From Fibrisoma montanum (GTDB lineage Bacteria; Bacteroidota; Bacteroidia; Cytophagales; Spirosomataceae), in contig NZ_QXED01000020.1 of assembly GCF_003583365.1 (NCBI RefSeq), positions 1 to 51,763 on the forward strand: a stretch of DNA of 51,763 bases, given 5' to 3'. The position numbers and the translations under genes were made by a program. Of the stretch, positions 42,124-50,717 are shown piece by piece. A model generated the notes under the pieces. It saw nothing but the letters and a program-made list of their open reading frames with translations. It searched no databases and was not told the origin of the DNA. Numbering within the stretch: position 1 is the stretch's first letter; the number at the start of each line of letters is the position of its first letter.

Positions 42124-45100
42124 CTACCAGCTGTGCAGCACGATTCGGCCGTTGTTCGTCGCCGTCAGGATCTGGTTGCCGGAGGGTAGCCGGTACGACT
42201 TCCGGGTATCGCCCCGTAGACGCAGGCCACTCGTTTCGGGATCAACCGCGGTGAACCTACCCTTGCCGTTACCGAGCAGCAGTACGCCCTGCGACGCGTC
42301 CTGACGCCCCATGTTCACCTCGTTGGCGTAGAAATTCCCTGTTGCGATGGCATCGGGCTGACCGTCCCGGTTGAAATCATCGATGACAAAGCCGGCTACC
42401 GGGGCCTGCTGCACCGGCAGGGGTAACGGCCGAAGCCGGAACTGGCCATTACCCAAGTTTTCGGCGTAGCAGCTTTGTAATTGAGCCACCTGCCCTACCC
42501 ACGCCCCCTCCCGCTCGTCCGGCGCAAACAGGTCGGCAAAGGTTACGTCGGCGTAGTCAACGTAGCGCGGGTACTTCCGGCGGAACTGGATAATCTGCTG
42601 ATTCAGGGCGTCGCGCGGGAGGGCCGGATAGCATTGGCCCTGCAGGAAATACCCCATGATCGGGTCCATCTGCCCGTCCTGATTGAAATCCTTCGCCAGG
42701 ATTCGTACCGGTTCTTCGGCCGACGCCCGGTAAATGGTGTTCAGCCCTTCGTTGCCCAGCAGCAGGTCGGGGTCGCCGTCGTGGTCAAAGTCGGCCGCCG
42801 ATACGCAGTTCCACCAGCCGGCTGACTGAGTGAATGCGTGACTTGCTGACTGAACGAATGTTTTGCCGTTGTTCGTCAATACAATCGGTGGCATCCACTC
42901 ACCCACCAGCACCAGGTCCGTGTTGGAGTCGCCATCTACGTCGAGCGGGAGCGCGTCGCAGACCATCCCGGCCTGCAGAAGTGCCGGGGCAACCTGCCGG
43001 GTTACGTCCGCAAACCGTCCGTTGTCGTTCCGAAGCAGGTAACTGCTGGCGGGCATGGGGTACCGACCGGGAAGCTGTCGCCCGGTGATGAGCAGGTCGG
43101 CATCCCCGTCGCGGTCGTAATCAAGGGCGCGGACCGCCTGGCTGCTGACCGATAACCGGGGCATGGCATCCGGCACGGGCGTAAACGTACAACCTTCGTT
43201 TCCACGGGGACCGTTTCCACGTCGGCCGTCTCCACGGGGGCCGTTTCCACGTCGGCCATCATTTCGGTAGAGTATGGGCTGGTAGGCCTCTGCTACCGCC
43301 AGTGGCCGTTCGCTGCCCCCGCCGACCAGCAGAATGTCGAGGTCCCGGTCATTATCGGCGTCGACCAGCAGGACGTCCCCGGCTTCCATGGGGCTGTTCG
43401 TTAGCCAGACTTCCGCCCGGAAGCCGCCCCCCGCCTTTCCCCAGAACAGGGTTCCCGCGCTGCCTCGGTACGATGGACCGACTACTACGTCGGTTAGACC
43501 ATCGCCGTTCAGGTCGCCCACGCCAACGGCCGGGCCGCTCCGCGACAGCATCTTGTGGAGGGCCGGGGTCGTTTTGAAATCTACATAATCCGATTCCTGG
43601 TGGACGAACTGAAACTGGCCGGTATCCGCCCGAAAAAGCGGTTTCGGCGGTGAAGCCGGGGCCGATGGTGCCGGACGGCTGTCGGCTTGCCGAAAAAGCA
43701 GCCGCTGGTTGACGGTCACCCGGTAGCGCGTTTCCACCCGCCCATCGGGCCAGCGTACCTGCACTGAATCGAGGGATGGGGCCGTGCCGGTACCGATGAC
43801 CAGCCCCGGCTCGACCGACGACAGGTACCCGCGTACCGGCTGGTTTTCGTAACGTTGTTTCTGGCCCTTCTGCCAGACGGTCAGCGTAGCGCCCAGACCG
43901 GTTCGGTTGCCGGTTTCGCCCGCAAAGGAAACGGCCAGAAAGCCGCGTTGCCCCTGTTCGCGGCTTGTGTTGCGAAAGATGGAGGCCTCCTGGTCGATGT
44001 TGTTCACAATCAGGTCGAGGTCGCCATCCCGGTCGAGATCGGCGTAGGCGGCTCCGTTGGCATACGACAGTTCGTCGAGACCCCACGCGGCCGATACGTC
44101 CTGAAACGCCAGCGTACCGGCCGAGTCGCCCATGCGGTTCCGAAAGGCAAAATTGCGAAGCTTTACTTCGGGGATTTTGTCCAGCAGTTTCGCCCGCCGT
44201 TGCTGCCGGGCCGAGTCGGTACCGAACAGGTCAAAGTCTTCGGTGAAGTTGATAAAATCGCGGTCGGTGACGTTTTTGCGGTACCCGTTGGTAATGAACA
44301 CGTCGCGGTGACCGTCGAGGTCAAGGTCGGCCAGGAGCACCGACCAGCTCCAGTCCGTGCGGGCCAGTCCGGCCAGCAGGCCCACTTCGCTGAACATCGG
44401 CAGGCCGTTGTGATTGCCGGTATTGAGTTGCAGCGTATTGCGCATGTACTGCAACTGGTAGCCGTACTGTGGTCGAAGGCTGAGCTCTTTCCGGTCAAAA
44501 TCCTGCCCGGCCAGCATCTGTTTCAGCCGCTGGTTCGACTCGGGCAGCATATCGAGTTGCAGCAGGTCGGGCCGGCCGTCGTTGTTCAGATCGCCCGCGT
44601 CGATACCCATGCCGTAGAGGCTGGTGTGGGCCGCGGCTTCCCGAACCACGTTTCTGAACGTACCGTCACCCTGATTCAGGTACAGTATGTCGCTGCTGAG
44701 AAAATCGTTGGAGCAGTAGATATCGGGAAAGCCGTCGCTGTTCAGGTCCGAAACGACAACCCCCAGCCCCAGCCCCTCAAACCGGACCCCGGCTTCTTTC
44801 GACACGTCCGTAAAAAGGGGCAGGGGTTGCAGGGATGGCGGGGGTTGCCTGGTCCCCTGCACACCGTGCAATCCCTGCAACCCCTGCTTCCTTTCTACCG
44901 TCATGTTCCGGTACAACCGGTCGGTTGAGGGATACGTACCGTCGTTGATGGCCGGGCGCAGGTAGTTGGGATTCTGGACGTCCGGGGCCGTATTGAGCAG
45001 AAAACAGTCCAGGTCGCCGTCGCGGTCGTAGTCAACGAAAGCGGCCTGGGTAGTAAATCCGTCATAATCGAGACCATAGCGGGCGGCTTCCTCCCGGAAC

Positions 45101-45642
45101 GTAGGCCGGGCAGTTCGCTGGTTGATGAACAGCAGGTTGCGCGTGTTTTTGAAGCGGGGGTGAGCCGCAACCCCGACGTAGATGTCGTCCCAGCCGTCCT
45201 GGTTGATGTCTACCACCGAAACCCCCGTACACCAGCGGTCGGTGGTTACCCCGGCGGCTTCCGTAATGTCCTGAAACCGCAGGGCGGTGGAATCACTCTG
45301 ATTGAGGTACAACCGGCAACTGACCTGATTGCCGGAGAAAAACAGATCGGGCCGACCGTCGCGGTTGAAGTCGCCGACGCCGACGCCCCCGCCGTTGTAG
45401 AAGTTGGTAAACGTGAACGCATTCAGCGTATCGCTTGCGGTGATGGTGTTGGTAAAGGAAACGCCCGAATCGTCGGGATCAACTTGTTCAAAAAGCCGTT
45501 GCCGTCCATCCCCACAGCCTGTCAGGCACAAGCCCGTGAGCAAAGGAATGAACCGCAAAGACGCCAAGCAAAAACGCAAAGAGCGCGAAGTTTCCTTTGC
45601 ACCCTTTGCGTTCGTCAATACACGTTTTACTGTCACAATCAC
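42124..45642 (-). CDS. FG-GAP/VCBS repeat lipoprotein with ASPIC/UnbV domain
   Basis: This is a large surface or periplasmic protein of 1,172 residues, the third gene of a SusC-SusD operon. It starts at a GTG (45642) two bases after the SusD stop. A long basic leader precedes the lipobox L-T-G-C with Cys43. FG-GAP repeats with D-x-N-x-D-G-x-x-D loops fill about 80-560 and 740-1170. An ASPIC/UnbV domain (about 590-690, L-G-A-T-L-T-V-W, V-R-W-P-D-G-R-V-E-T) divides them. Such proteins often accompany SusC/D pairs in Cytophagales and probably help bind glycans or peptides. Three odd DNA insertions lie within the gene: a repeat in the leader, a palindrome at 44821 and a 30-base tandem at 43201. 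All keep the frame. Confidence 0.88.
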   Translation of the reverse strand: MIVTVKRVLTNAKGAKETSRSLRFCLASLRFIPLLTGLCLTGCGDGRQRLFEQVDPDDSGVSFTNTITASDTLNAFTFTNFYNGGGVGVGDFNRDGRPDLFFSGNQVSCRLYLNQSDSTALRFQDITEAAGVTTDRWCTGVSVVDINQDGWDDIYVGVAAHPRFKNTRNLLFINQRTARPTFREEAARYGLDYDGFTTQAAFVDYDRDGDLDCFLLNTAPDVQNPNYLRPAINDGTYPSTDRLYRNMTVERKQGLQGLHGVQGTRQPPPSLQPLPLFTDVSKEAGVRFEGLGLGVVVSDLNSDGFPDIYCSNDFLSSDILYLNQGDGTFRNVVREAAAHTSLYGMGIDAGDLNNDGRPDLLQLDMLPESNQRLKQMLAGQDFDRKELSLRPQYGYQLQYMRNTLQLNTGNHNGLPMFSEVGLLAGLARTDWSWSVLLADLDLDGHRDVFITNGYRKNVTDRDFINFTEDFDLFGTDSARQQRRAKLLDKIPEVKLRNFAFRNRMGDSAGTLAFQDVSAAWGLDELSYANGAAYADLDRDGDLDLIVNNIDQEASIFRNTSREQGQRGFLAVSFAGETGNRTGLGATLTVWQKGQKQRYENQPVRGYLSSVEPGLVIGTGTAPSLDSVQVRWPDGRVETRYRVTVNQRLLFRQADSRPAPSAPASPPKPLFRADTGQFQFVHQESDYVDFKTTPALHKMLSRSGPAVGVGDLNGDGLTDVVVGPSYRGSAGTLFWGKAGGGFRAEVWLTNSPMEAGDVLLVDADNDRDLDILLVGGGSERPLAVAEAYQPILYRNDGRRGNGPRGDGRRGNGPRGNEGCTFTPVPDAMPRLSVSSQAVRALDYDRDGDADLLITGRQLPGRYPMPASSYLLRNDNGRFADVTRQVAPALLQAGMVCDALPLDVDGDSNTDLVLVGEWMPPIVLTNNGKTFVQSASHAFTQSAGWWNCVSAADFDHDGDPDLLLGNEGLNTIYRASAEEPVRILAKDFNQDGQMDPIMGYFLQGQCYPALPRDALNQQIIQFRRKYPRYVDYADVTFADLFAPDEREGAWVGQVAQLQSCYAENLGNGQFRLRPLPLPVQQAPVAGFVIDDFNRDGQPDAIATGNFYANEVNMGRQDASQGVLLLGNGKGRFTAVDPETSGLRLRGDTRKSYRLPSGNQILTATNNGRIVLHSW
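43201..43260 (-). repeat. In-frame 30-bp tandem duplication
   Basis: Two 30-base units (43201-43230 and 43231-43260) differ at only a few bases. They encode two copies of a ten-residue Gly-Arg-Asn-Pro-rich unit (G-R-R-G-N-G-P-R-G-x) in a loop of the FG-GAP protein. Confidence 0.8.
44821..44886. repeat. Palindromic insert inside the FG-GAP/UnbV gene
   Basis: CAGGGGTTGCAGGGAT (44821-44836) and its exact reverse complement (44871-44886) flank a 34-base centre that contains related CTGCA motifs. The insert encodes a Gln-Gly-Leu and Pro-rich linker (K-Q-G-L-Q-G-L-H-G-V-Q-G-T-R-Q-P-P-P) between two FG-GAP repeats and keeps the frame. Confidence 0.75.
45550..45625. repeat. CGCAAAG-type palindromic repeat at the start of the FG-GAP gene
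   Basis: On the plus strand AACCGCAAAGACGCCAAGC, ACGCAAAGAGCGC and then CTTTGCACCCTTTGCGTTCG form an imperfect palindrome. CGCAAAGACGC repeats of this kind are usually intergenic. Here the repeat codes for the basic first part of the lipoprotein leader. Confidence 0.6.
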
Positions 45643-45644
45643 CG

Positions 45645-47183
45645 TTAATACCCTGGGTTCTGGTCTTTGATATCGAGCGCCGGGCTGTTGTCGATTTCCT
45701 GCTGCGGAATGGGCAGCAGTTCGTGCTTATTAGCCTGGAAGTACGTCAGCGGCTCCGTTTTCAGCTTCTTGTTCTTCCGCCACCGAACGATGTCGAAGTT
45801 GCGAATCTGCTCAGCTGCCAGTTCAACCATGCGCTCGTGTACAATTGCATCGAATACCTGGTCTTTGTTGGCAACCGGGTAATTTTTGGTCGGGTACGGC
45901 GGCATGGCCACGCTCTTCCGCGCCCGCACCTGGTTCAACAACGAGATCGCTGCGGGCGAGTTGCCGAGTTCGTTCTCGCACTCGGCCATCAGCAGCAGCA
46001 CGTCGGCATAGCGCATGATCCGCATGTTGATGCCACTCTGCTGGTTGGCGGCATTGGACTTGTACATCAGGGAGTATTTCCGCCAGCTTACCTTGAGCGT
46101 TCTGCCGTTCACCGTCGAGGTATTGCCCTGCACCATGGTAGACGTCAGGACGGTGGTGCCATTGTTGAACATGTCTCCTTCCGACCAGTACGAAAACGCG
46201 TAGCGCGGATCATCCTTGGTATCGCCTTTCGCTGTCATTTCGTATTCGTTCAGAATCCTGTTGGACGGGATCACGTTGCGCCACGCAATGGCCGCGTATT
46301 CCTGCGACCGAACGGTTTCTTCCTGCACGGCTGCTCCATCGCTGTCGGCACCCCAGTTGTAAGCCCCTCCCGATGGCGCATACACCACCTCGAAGATTGA
46401 CTCGGCGTTGAACTCCCCTTCTTCGGTGGTTATGTCCACGTAGTTGTCCACCAGCCGGTACAGCCCCGAGTCGATGATCTTTTTCAACTCCGTCCGGGCG
46501 TTGGTGTAGTCACCCATTTGCAGGTAGATGCGGGCCATCAGCAGTTGGGCGGCCGATTTGGTAGCCCGGCCCAGGTTAGCCCCCGAATAGCTGGCGGCCA
46601 GCCCTTTTTCGGCTTCTTTCAGGTCGGCAATCGCAAAATCGTAGACGTCTTTCTGCGGAGAGCGGGGCAGTGAGCCGTTCACGGACTTAACGAATTCCTT
46701 GTAGAGCGGAACGCCCCCGAAGAACGTAGCCAGTTCGTAGTACGCCCAGGCCCGCAGGAACCGCGCTTCGCCCAGCAGCCGGTCACGGGCAGCCGCCGGT
46801 ACACCCTGCACCTGAGACCCTTTTTCCAGCACGACGTTAGCGCGGTGGATGGTCCGGTACCAGCCCTGCCAGATGTTGTTTACCAGGCCGTTGCCGGTAT
46901 CATGCACCCCGATAAGCAACTGGTTGCGGGGTGTTTCGAGCTGCCCACCCCCCGACGCCATCTCGTCGCTACGCAGATCGTGGGTGAAGAACCACTCCCG
47001 CGACACCAGGCTGTTGGACTGAACCAGGGCGTAGATGCCGTTCACACCCGCCGTCAGTTCGCTCTCGTTGTTAAAATACGTATCGAACGTAACGCCGTTC
47101 GGGTTTATCTTATTCAGTTCGTCGTCGCTGCAGCTTACGGCCAGGCCAATCGACAGCGCACTTAGTAACAGTACCTTTTTCAT
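45645..47183 (-). CDS. RagB/SusD family nutrient-binding outer-membrane lipoprotein
   Basis: This surface glycan-binding partner of SusC has 512 residues. The lipoprotein signal ends A-V-S-C with Cys18. The SusD_3-like N-terminal domain and TPR scaffold are visible (W-Q-G-W-Y-R-T-I-H-R-A-N, E-A-R-F-L-R-A-W-A-Y-Y-E-L, A-A-Q-L-L-M-A-R-I-Y-L). The C-terminal RagB domain has M-R-Y-A-D-V-L-L-L-M-A-E-C-E-N-E-L and E-R-M-V-E-L-A-A-E-Q-I-R-N-F-D-I-V-R-W. It starts 18 bases after the SusC stop and is followed after two bases by the FG-GAP gene, so all three are one operon. Confidence 0.95.
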   Translation of the reverse strand: MKKVLLLSALSIGLAVSCSDDELNKINPNGVTFDTYFNNESELTAGVNGIYALVQSNSLVSREWFFTHDLRSDEMASGGGQLETPRNQLLIGVHDTGNGLVNNIWQGWYRTIHRANVVLEKGSQVQGVPAAARDRLLGEARFLRAWAYYELATFFGGVPLYKEFVKSVNGSLPRSPQKDVYDFAIADLKEAEKGLAASYSGANLGRATKSAAQLLMARIYLQMGDYTNARTELKKIIDSGLYRLVDNYVDITTEEGEFNAESIFEVVYAPSGGAYNWGADSDGAAVQEETVRSQEYAAIAWRNVIPSNRILNEYEMTAKGDTKDDPRYAFSYWSEGDMFNNGTTVLTSTMVQGNTSTVNGRTLKVSWRKYSLMYKSNAANQQSGINMRIMRYADVLLLMAECENELGNSPAAISLLNQVRARKSVAMPPYPTKNYPVANKDQVFDAIVHERMVELAAEQIRNFDIVRWRKNKKLKTEPLTYFQANKHELLPIPQQEIDNSPALDIKDQNPGY

Positions 47184-47201
47184 GTTTTTTCTGTGAATGG
47201 A

Positions 47202-50200
47202 TTAGAAACCAAGATTTAAACCAACAATAAGCGTACGGGCCTGCGGGTAGTTAGCGTAGTCGATCCCATTGTTGAGGAGGTTACCGCCCCGGGTTGCAAT
47301 TTCCGGGTCATAGCCCGTGTACTTCGTAAAGGTGAGCAGGTTGTTGCTCGACACGTACACCCGAAGCCGGTTCATGTAGCCGCGGGTCGTTTTGCTGAGC
47401 ACGGCCGACGGCAGCGTGTAGCCGATGCTCAGGTTTTTCAGCCGCAGGTAGGAGCCATCTTCGAGAAAGCGGTCCGATGTGCGCGAGTTCTGGTTGGGGT
47501 CGCCACTGATCGAGCGCGGCACATCCGTATTGGTATTCTGCGGAGTCCAGGCGTTCAGTACGTCGGTGGTGGCGTTGAACAGCCGGAGCTGGCCCTGACC
47601 GATTACCTTCGTCCCGTTGTAGATCTTGTTGCCGGCTACGCCCTGGAAGAACACGGTAAAGTCAAAGTTCCTGTAATTACCGGTCAGGTTGAGGCCGTAG
47701 TTGAACTTGGGAATGTAGCTGCCCAGGTACGTCCGGTCGTTGGCGTCGATCCGGCCGTCGCCGTTCAGGTCGCGGAACCGGATGTCGCCGGGGGCGGTCC
47801 GGTCGTTCTGGTAGAACGTAGCGTTATTCCCATCGATCGCGTTGGCGGCTTCGATCTCGCCCTGGTTCTGGAAAATACCATCGACCACCCACCCGTAGAA
47901 CGACTGGATCGGCTGCCCAACTTCGGTCCGGGTGATATCAAACCCGCCAAAGTCGGCATTGGACCCCGAGTTGATCGTCGCGTTGGGCGTGGCCAGGTTC
48001 AGCACCTTGTTCCGCACCAGGTCGAACACGCCCGTTGCCGACCACTGGAAGCTCTTGCCGGTGTGGTTGTAGCCCAGGGCCAGTTCCAGCCCCCGGTTGC
48101 GGATGCTGCCCACGTTGGCCAGCGGGCTGTTTGAGTACCCCAGCGAGTTGGCCAGCGGCACCCGCAGCAGCAGGCCGTCGGTCTGCCGCTCATACACATC
48201 GGCCGTCAGGCTGATCCGGTTGTTCAGCAGCGACAGGTCGAAGCCGACGTCGGTCGTGTTGTTGATCTCCCAACTCAGATCGCTGTTGCTCAGTACGTTG
48301 ATGTAGGAGCCCAGCTGCGTTGCGTTGTTGAATGGATAGAGGGTGTTGTTGGCCAGCACCAACGCCTGCCATTCGTAGTCGCCGATGGCGTTGAAGCCGG
48401 TCCGACCGTAGCTGGCCCGCAGCTTCAGTTCGGAGATCAGCGGCACATTCTTCATGAACGTTTCCTCGCTGATACGCCAGCCGACTGAAGCCGCCGGGAA
48501 CGTACCCCACTTGCGGCCGGGTGCGAACTTCGACGACCCGTCGCGACGAACCGACGCGCTCAGCAGGTATTTGCCGCCGTACTCGTAGTTGATCCGCCCT
48601 ACGTACGAAATGAGCAGGTTTTCGTTGAGTGAGCTGTTGCCGTTGGGGTTCGATACGCCCTGAATGACCTGGATGTTGTTGTCGGGGCGCTGACCACTGG
48701 CCGATATGCTCCGCGATTCCGCCGACTGCCGCTCGGCAATGGCCGTGGCGTTGATGTAGTGCTTACCAAAGGTTTTGTCGAAGGTAAGCTGGTTGGTCAG
48801 CAGCAGCGAGAAGAAGTTGTTGCGGTTTTCCGATACGTTGGCAATCAGGCGGCTGCGGTTGCCGTCGCTGTAGATGGGCAGGAATCCGTTGAAGCGCGTC
48901 GTCGCGAAGTCGGCTCCGACCGTGAATTTGTAGCGGAGCCAGTCGGCAAACCGGATTTCGGTGAACACCGTACCGAGGAGTTTCACGCCCCGGTCGGTCT
49001 GGAACTGCTGTTCCTGTTCGGCCACGCGGAGGGGGTTTTCGGGGTCGGTAGCGTCGAGGCCCTGGGCCGTGGTGCTGAAACCACCGATCTTGGTCGGGTC
49101 CCGGACGGGCCAGTACGGGGTCATCCGCATGATGTTCATCACGAGGCTGCGGCCACCGCCATCGCGTTCGAGCCGCCGGAAATCCGTCGACGCCAGCAGC
49201 GTCTGGCCCACGGTCAGAAACTTACTGAACTTATGGTCGGAGTTGATCCGGAAGCTCTGCCGGTTGTAGTCCGTAAAGGGCAGGATACCCTGCTGGCTGA
49301 AGTGCCCCACCGACATATAGAAGCGCGACTGGGCATTTCCGCCCGTGATGGACAGCTGGTTGTCAGTGATGGGGGCGTTGCGGAACATGACATCCTGCCA
49401 GTCGGTATCGGTCTGGGCAAACGTCTGCGTAGCGCCATCGTAGATCGGCGTATTCAGGTTATTGAAACGCCCCGGCACCGGCTGCCCGGAAGCCGTCAGC
49501 AGGGCCGTACCGTAGCGGATGTACTCGTCGCGGTTGAGCAGATCGAGCGTGCGCCAGGCCGACTGCGTACCGTAATACGAGTCTATGTTGATGTTGATCT
49601 TGCCGTTGTTGGATCCTTTTTTGGTCGTGATCAGGATCACGCCGTTGGCCGCCCGCGAGCCGTAGATGGCCGCGGCACTGGCGTCTTTGAGGACCTCCAG
49701 CGACTCGATATCCTTGGGGTCGATGTTGTTCAGGCCCCCGGCCGGTACGCCGTCGATGACGTAGAGCGGGTTTGGGTTCAGGCTGATGGAGCCAACCCCC
49801 CGCACCCGCACGACGGGCTCAACCCCGGGGCTGCTGTTGTTGACAATAGAAACGCCCGGTACGCGTCCCTGCAGCGCCTGCTGGGGACTGATAACGGGCA
49901 GGGCTTTGAGTTCCTTGGGCGTTACGGTCGACACGGCCGCCGTCAGCGACGATTTCCGCTGGGTACCGTAGCCGACCACGACCACTTCGTTCAGTGCCTG
50001 CTGATCGTCGGCCAGTTGAATGCTGATGGTCGACTGGTTACCAACGGAAACCTCCTGACTGACGTACCCAATATAACTAAACACGAGGGTTGCCGACGAG
50101 TTGGCATTGATCGTATAGCGCCCATCCCGGTCGGTAGCCGTACCGCGATTGGTACCTTTAACAACCACGTTAACGCCGGGCAGAGGCCCACCCTGGCTGT

Positions 50201-50327
50201 TGGTTACGGTACCGGTCACCTGCTGGGCAAATGCAGTGCCAACGGCCAGAAAAAAGAAAAGGATTAGTGTACCAAATGGCCGCATCAGAGTGGCAGTAAC
50301 GGGCCGTGAACAGGTAGAATGCTTCAT
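47202..50327 (-). CDS. SusC/RagA family TonB-linked outer-membrane receptor
   Basis: This is a TonB-dependent outer-membrane transporter of 1,041 residues. A signal peptide (hydrophobic core F-G-T-L-I-L-F-F-F-L-A-V-G) precedes a carboxypeptidase-regulatory-like domain (about 36-115, V-T-N-S-Q-G-G-P-L-P-G-V-N-V). Then come the TonB-box/plug region (E-V-V-V-V-G-Y-G-T-Q-R-K-S-S-L, plug about 130-240) and the barrel. The last residue is Phe, as expected for a barrel protein. A second ATG at 50285 could also be the start. Paired with SusD, it imports oligosaccharides or other nutrients. Its specificity is unknown. Confidence 0.95.
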   Translation of the reverse strand: MKHSTCSRPVTATLMRPFGTLILFFFLAVGTAFAQQVTGTVTNSQGGPLPGVNVVVKGTNRGTATDRDGRYTINANSSATLVFSYIGYVSQEVSVGNQSTISIQLADDQQALNEVVVVGYGTQRKSSLTAAVSTVTPKELKALPVISPQQALQGRVPGVSIVNNSSPGVEPVVRVRGVGSISLNPNPLYVIDGVPAGGLNNIDPKDIESLEVLKDASAAAIYGSRAANGVILITTKKGSNNGKININIDSYYGTQSAWRTLDLLNRDEYIRYGTALLTASGQPVPGRFNNLNTPIYDGATQTFAQTDTDWQDVMFRNAPITDNQLSITGGNAQSRFYMSVGHFSQQGILPFTDYNRQSFRINSDHKFSKFLTVGQTLLASTDFRRLERDGGGRSLVMNIMRMTPYWPVRDPTKIGGFSTTAQGLDATDPENPLRVAEQEQQFQTDRGVKLLGTVFTEIRFADWLRYKFTVGADFATTRFNGFLPIYSDGNRSRLIANVSENRNNFFSLLLTNQLTFDKTFGKHYINATAIAERQSAESRSISASGQRPDNNIQVIQGVSNPNGNSSLNENLLISYVGRINYEYGGKYLLSASVRRDGSSKFAPGRKWGTFPAASVGWRISEETFMKNVPLISELKLRASYGRTGFNAIGDYEWQALVLANNTLYPFNNATQLGSYINVLSNSDLSWEINNTTDVGFDLSLLNNRISLTADVYERQTDGLLLRVPLANSLGYSNSPLANVGSIRNRGLELALGYNHTGKSFQWSATGVFDLVRNKVLNLATPNATINSGSNADFGGFDITRTEVGQPIQSFYGWVVDGIFQNQGEIEAANAIDGNNATFYQNDRTAPGDIRFRDLNGDGRIDANDRTYLGSYIPKFNYGLNLTGNYRNFDFTVFFQGVAGNKIYNGTKVIGQGQLRLFNATTDVLNAWTPQNTNTDVPRSISGDPNQNSRTSDRFLEDGSYLRLKNLSIGYTLPSAVLSKTTRGYMNRLRVYVSSNNLLTFTKYTGYDPEIATRGGNLLNNGIDYANYPQARTLIVGLNLGF

Positions 50328-50359
50328 ATAATTAAAGAGGGTATAGTGATTGGTAAACT

Positions 50360-50392
50360 TAAGTATATGCAGATATAATTTAATTATTCAAA
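50360..50392 (-). promoter_or_regulatory. Candidate promoter of the SusC operon; main signal in the 50328-50717 gap
   Basis: On the minus strand TTTG (50389-50392) and TATACTTA (50360-50367) are 21 bases apart, near the Bacteroidota -33/-7 spacing, in an AT-rich stretch about 35 bases before the start codon. The -7 element matches the consensus at four of six fixed positions. The rest of this gap holds one inverted repeat and no believable gene. Confidence 0.35.
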
Positions 50393-50491
50393 GGTATTGT
50401 ATTAAACGAGAAATCAAAGTGTTAGCGATATTTTGTACAATCAGACTTGTTATAAGGATTTTTTCTAGGCAGTCGGGTGAGATCAGAGTAT

Positions 50492-50516
50492 TATACACGT
50501 TTTCGGAGCGTGTATA
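50492..50516. promoter_or_regulatory. 8-bp inverted repeat between the SusC promoter and the CRISPR array
   Basis: TATACACG (50492-50499) and CGTGTATA (50509-50516) face each other across a 9-base spacer. It could be an operator upstream of the SusC operon or a hairpin in the CRISPR trailer. No T run. Confidence 0.35.
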
Positions 50517-50717
50517 CATTGACTGAACAGCGGGGAGAGCGGCACCGTTGGCCGGGTGGGAAACTAGTGCAAGAAGGGGGAATTTGGCCCCGCCGGCCGG
50601 GGTACGTATCGACTTTAGTTAGAGGATTGACGGAGGCCGGGTTGAGTAACCAAAGCCCCCGTTTATCTGGCTTCGTTTGAAGTAAAACAGCAGACGTATA
50701 GAAAGCACTGTTAACCA

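Noticed and set aside
48759-50267. Open frame of about 500 codons antisense to the SusC gene
   Set aside because: It is a mirror frame caused by high GC in third codon positions. Its product is rich in His, Arg, Val and Gly without domains, and SusC is certain on the other strand.
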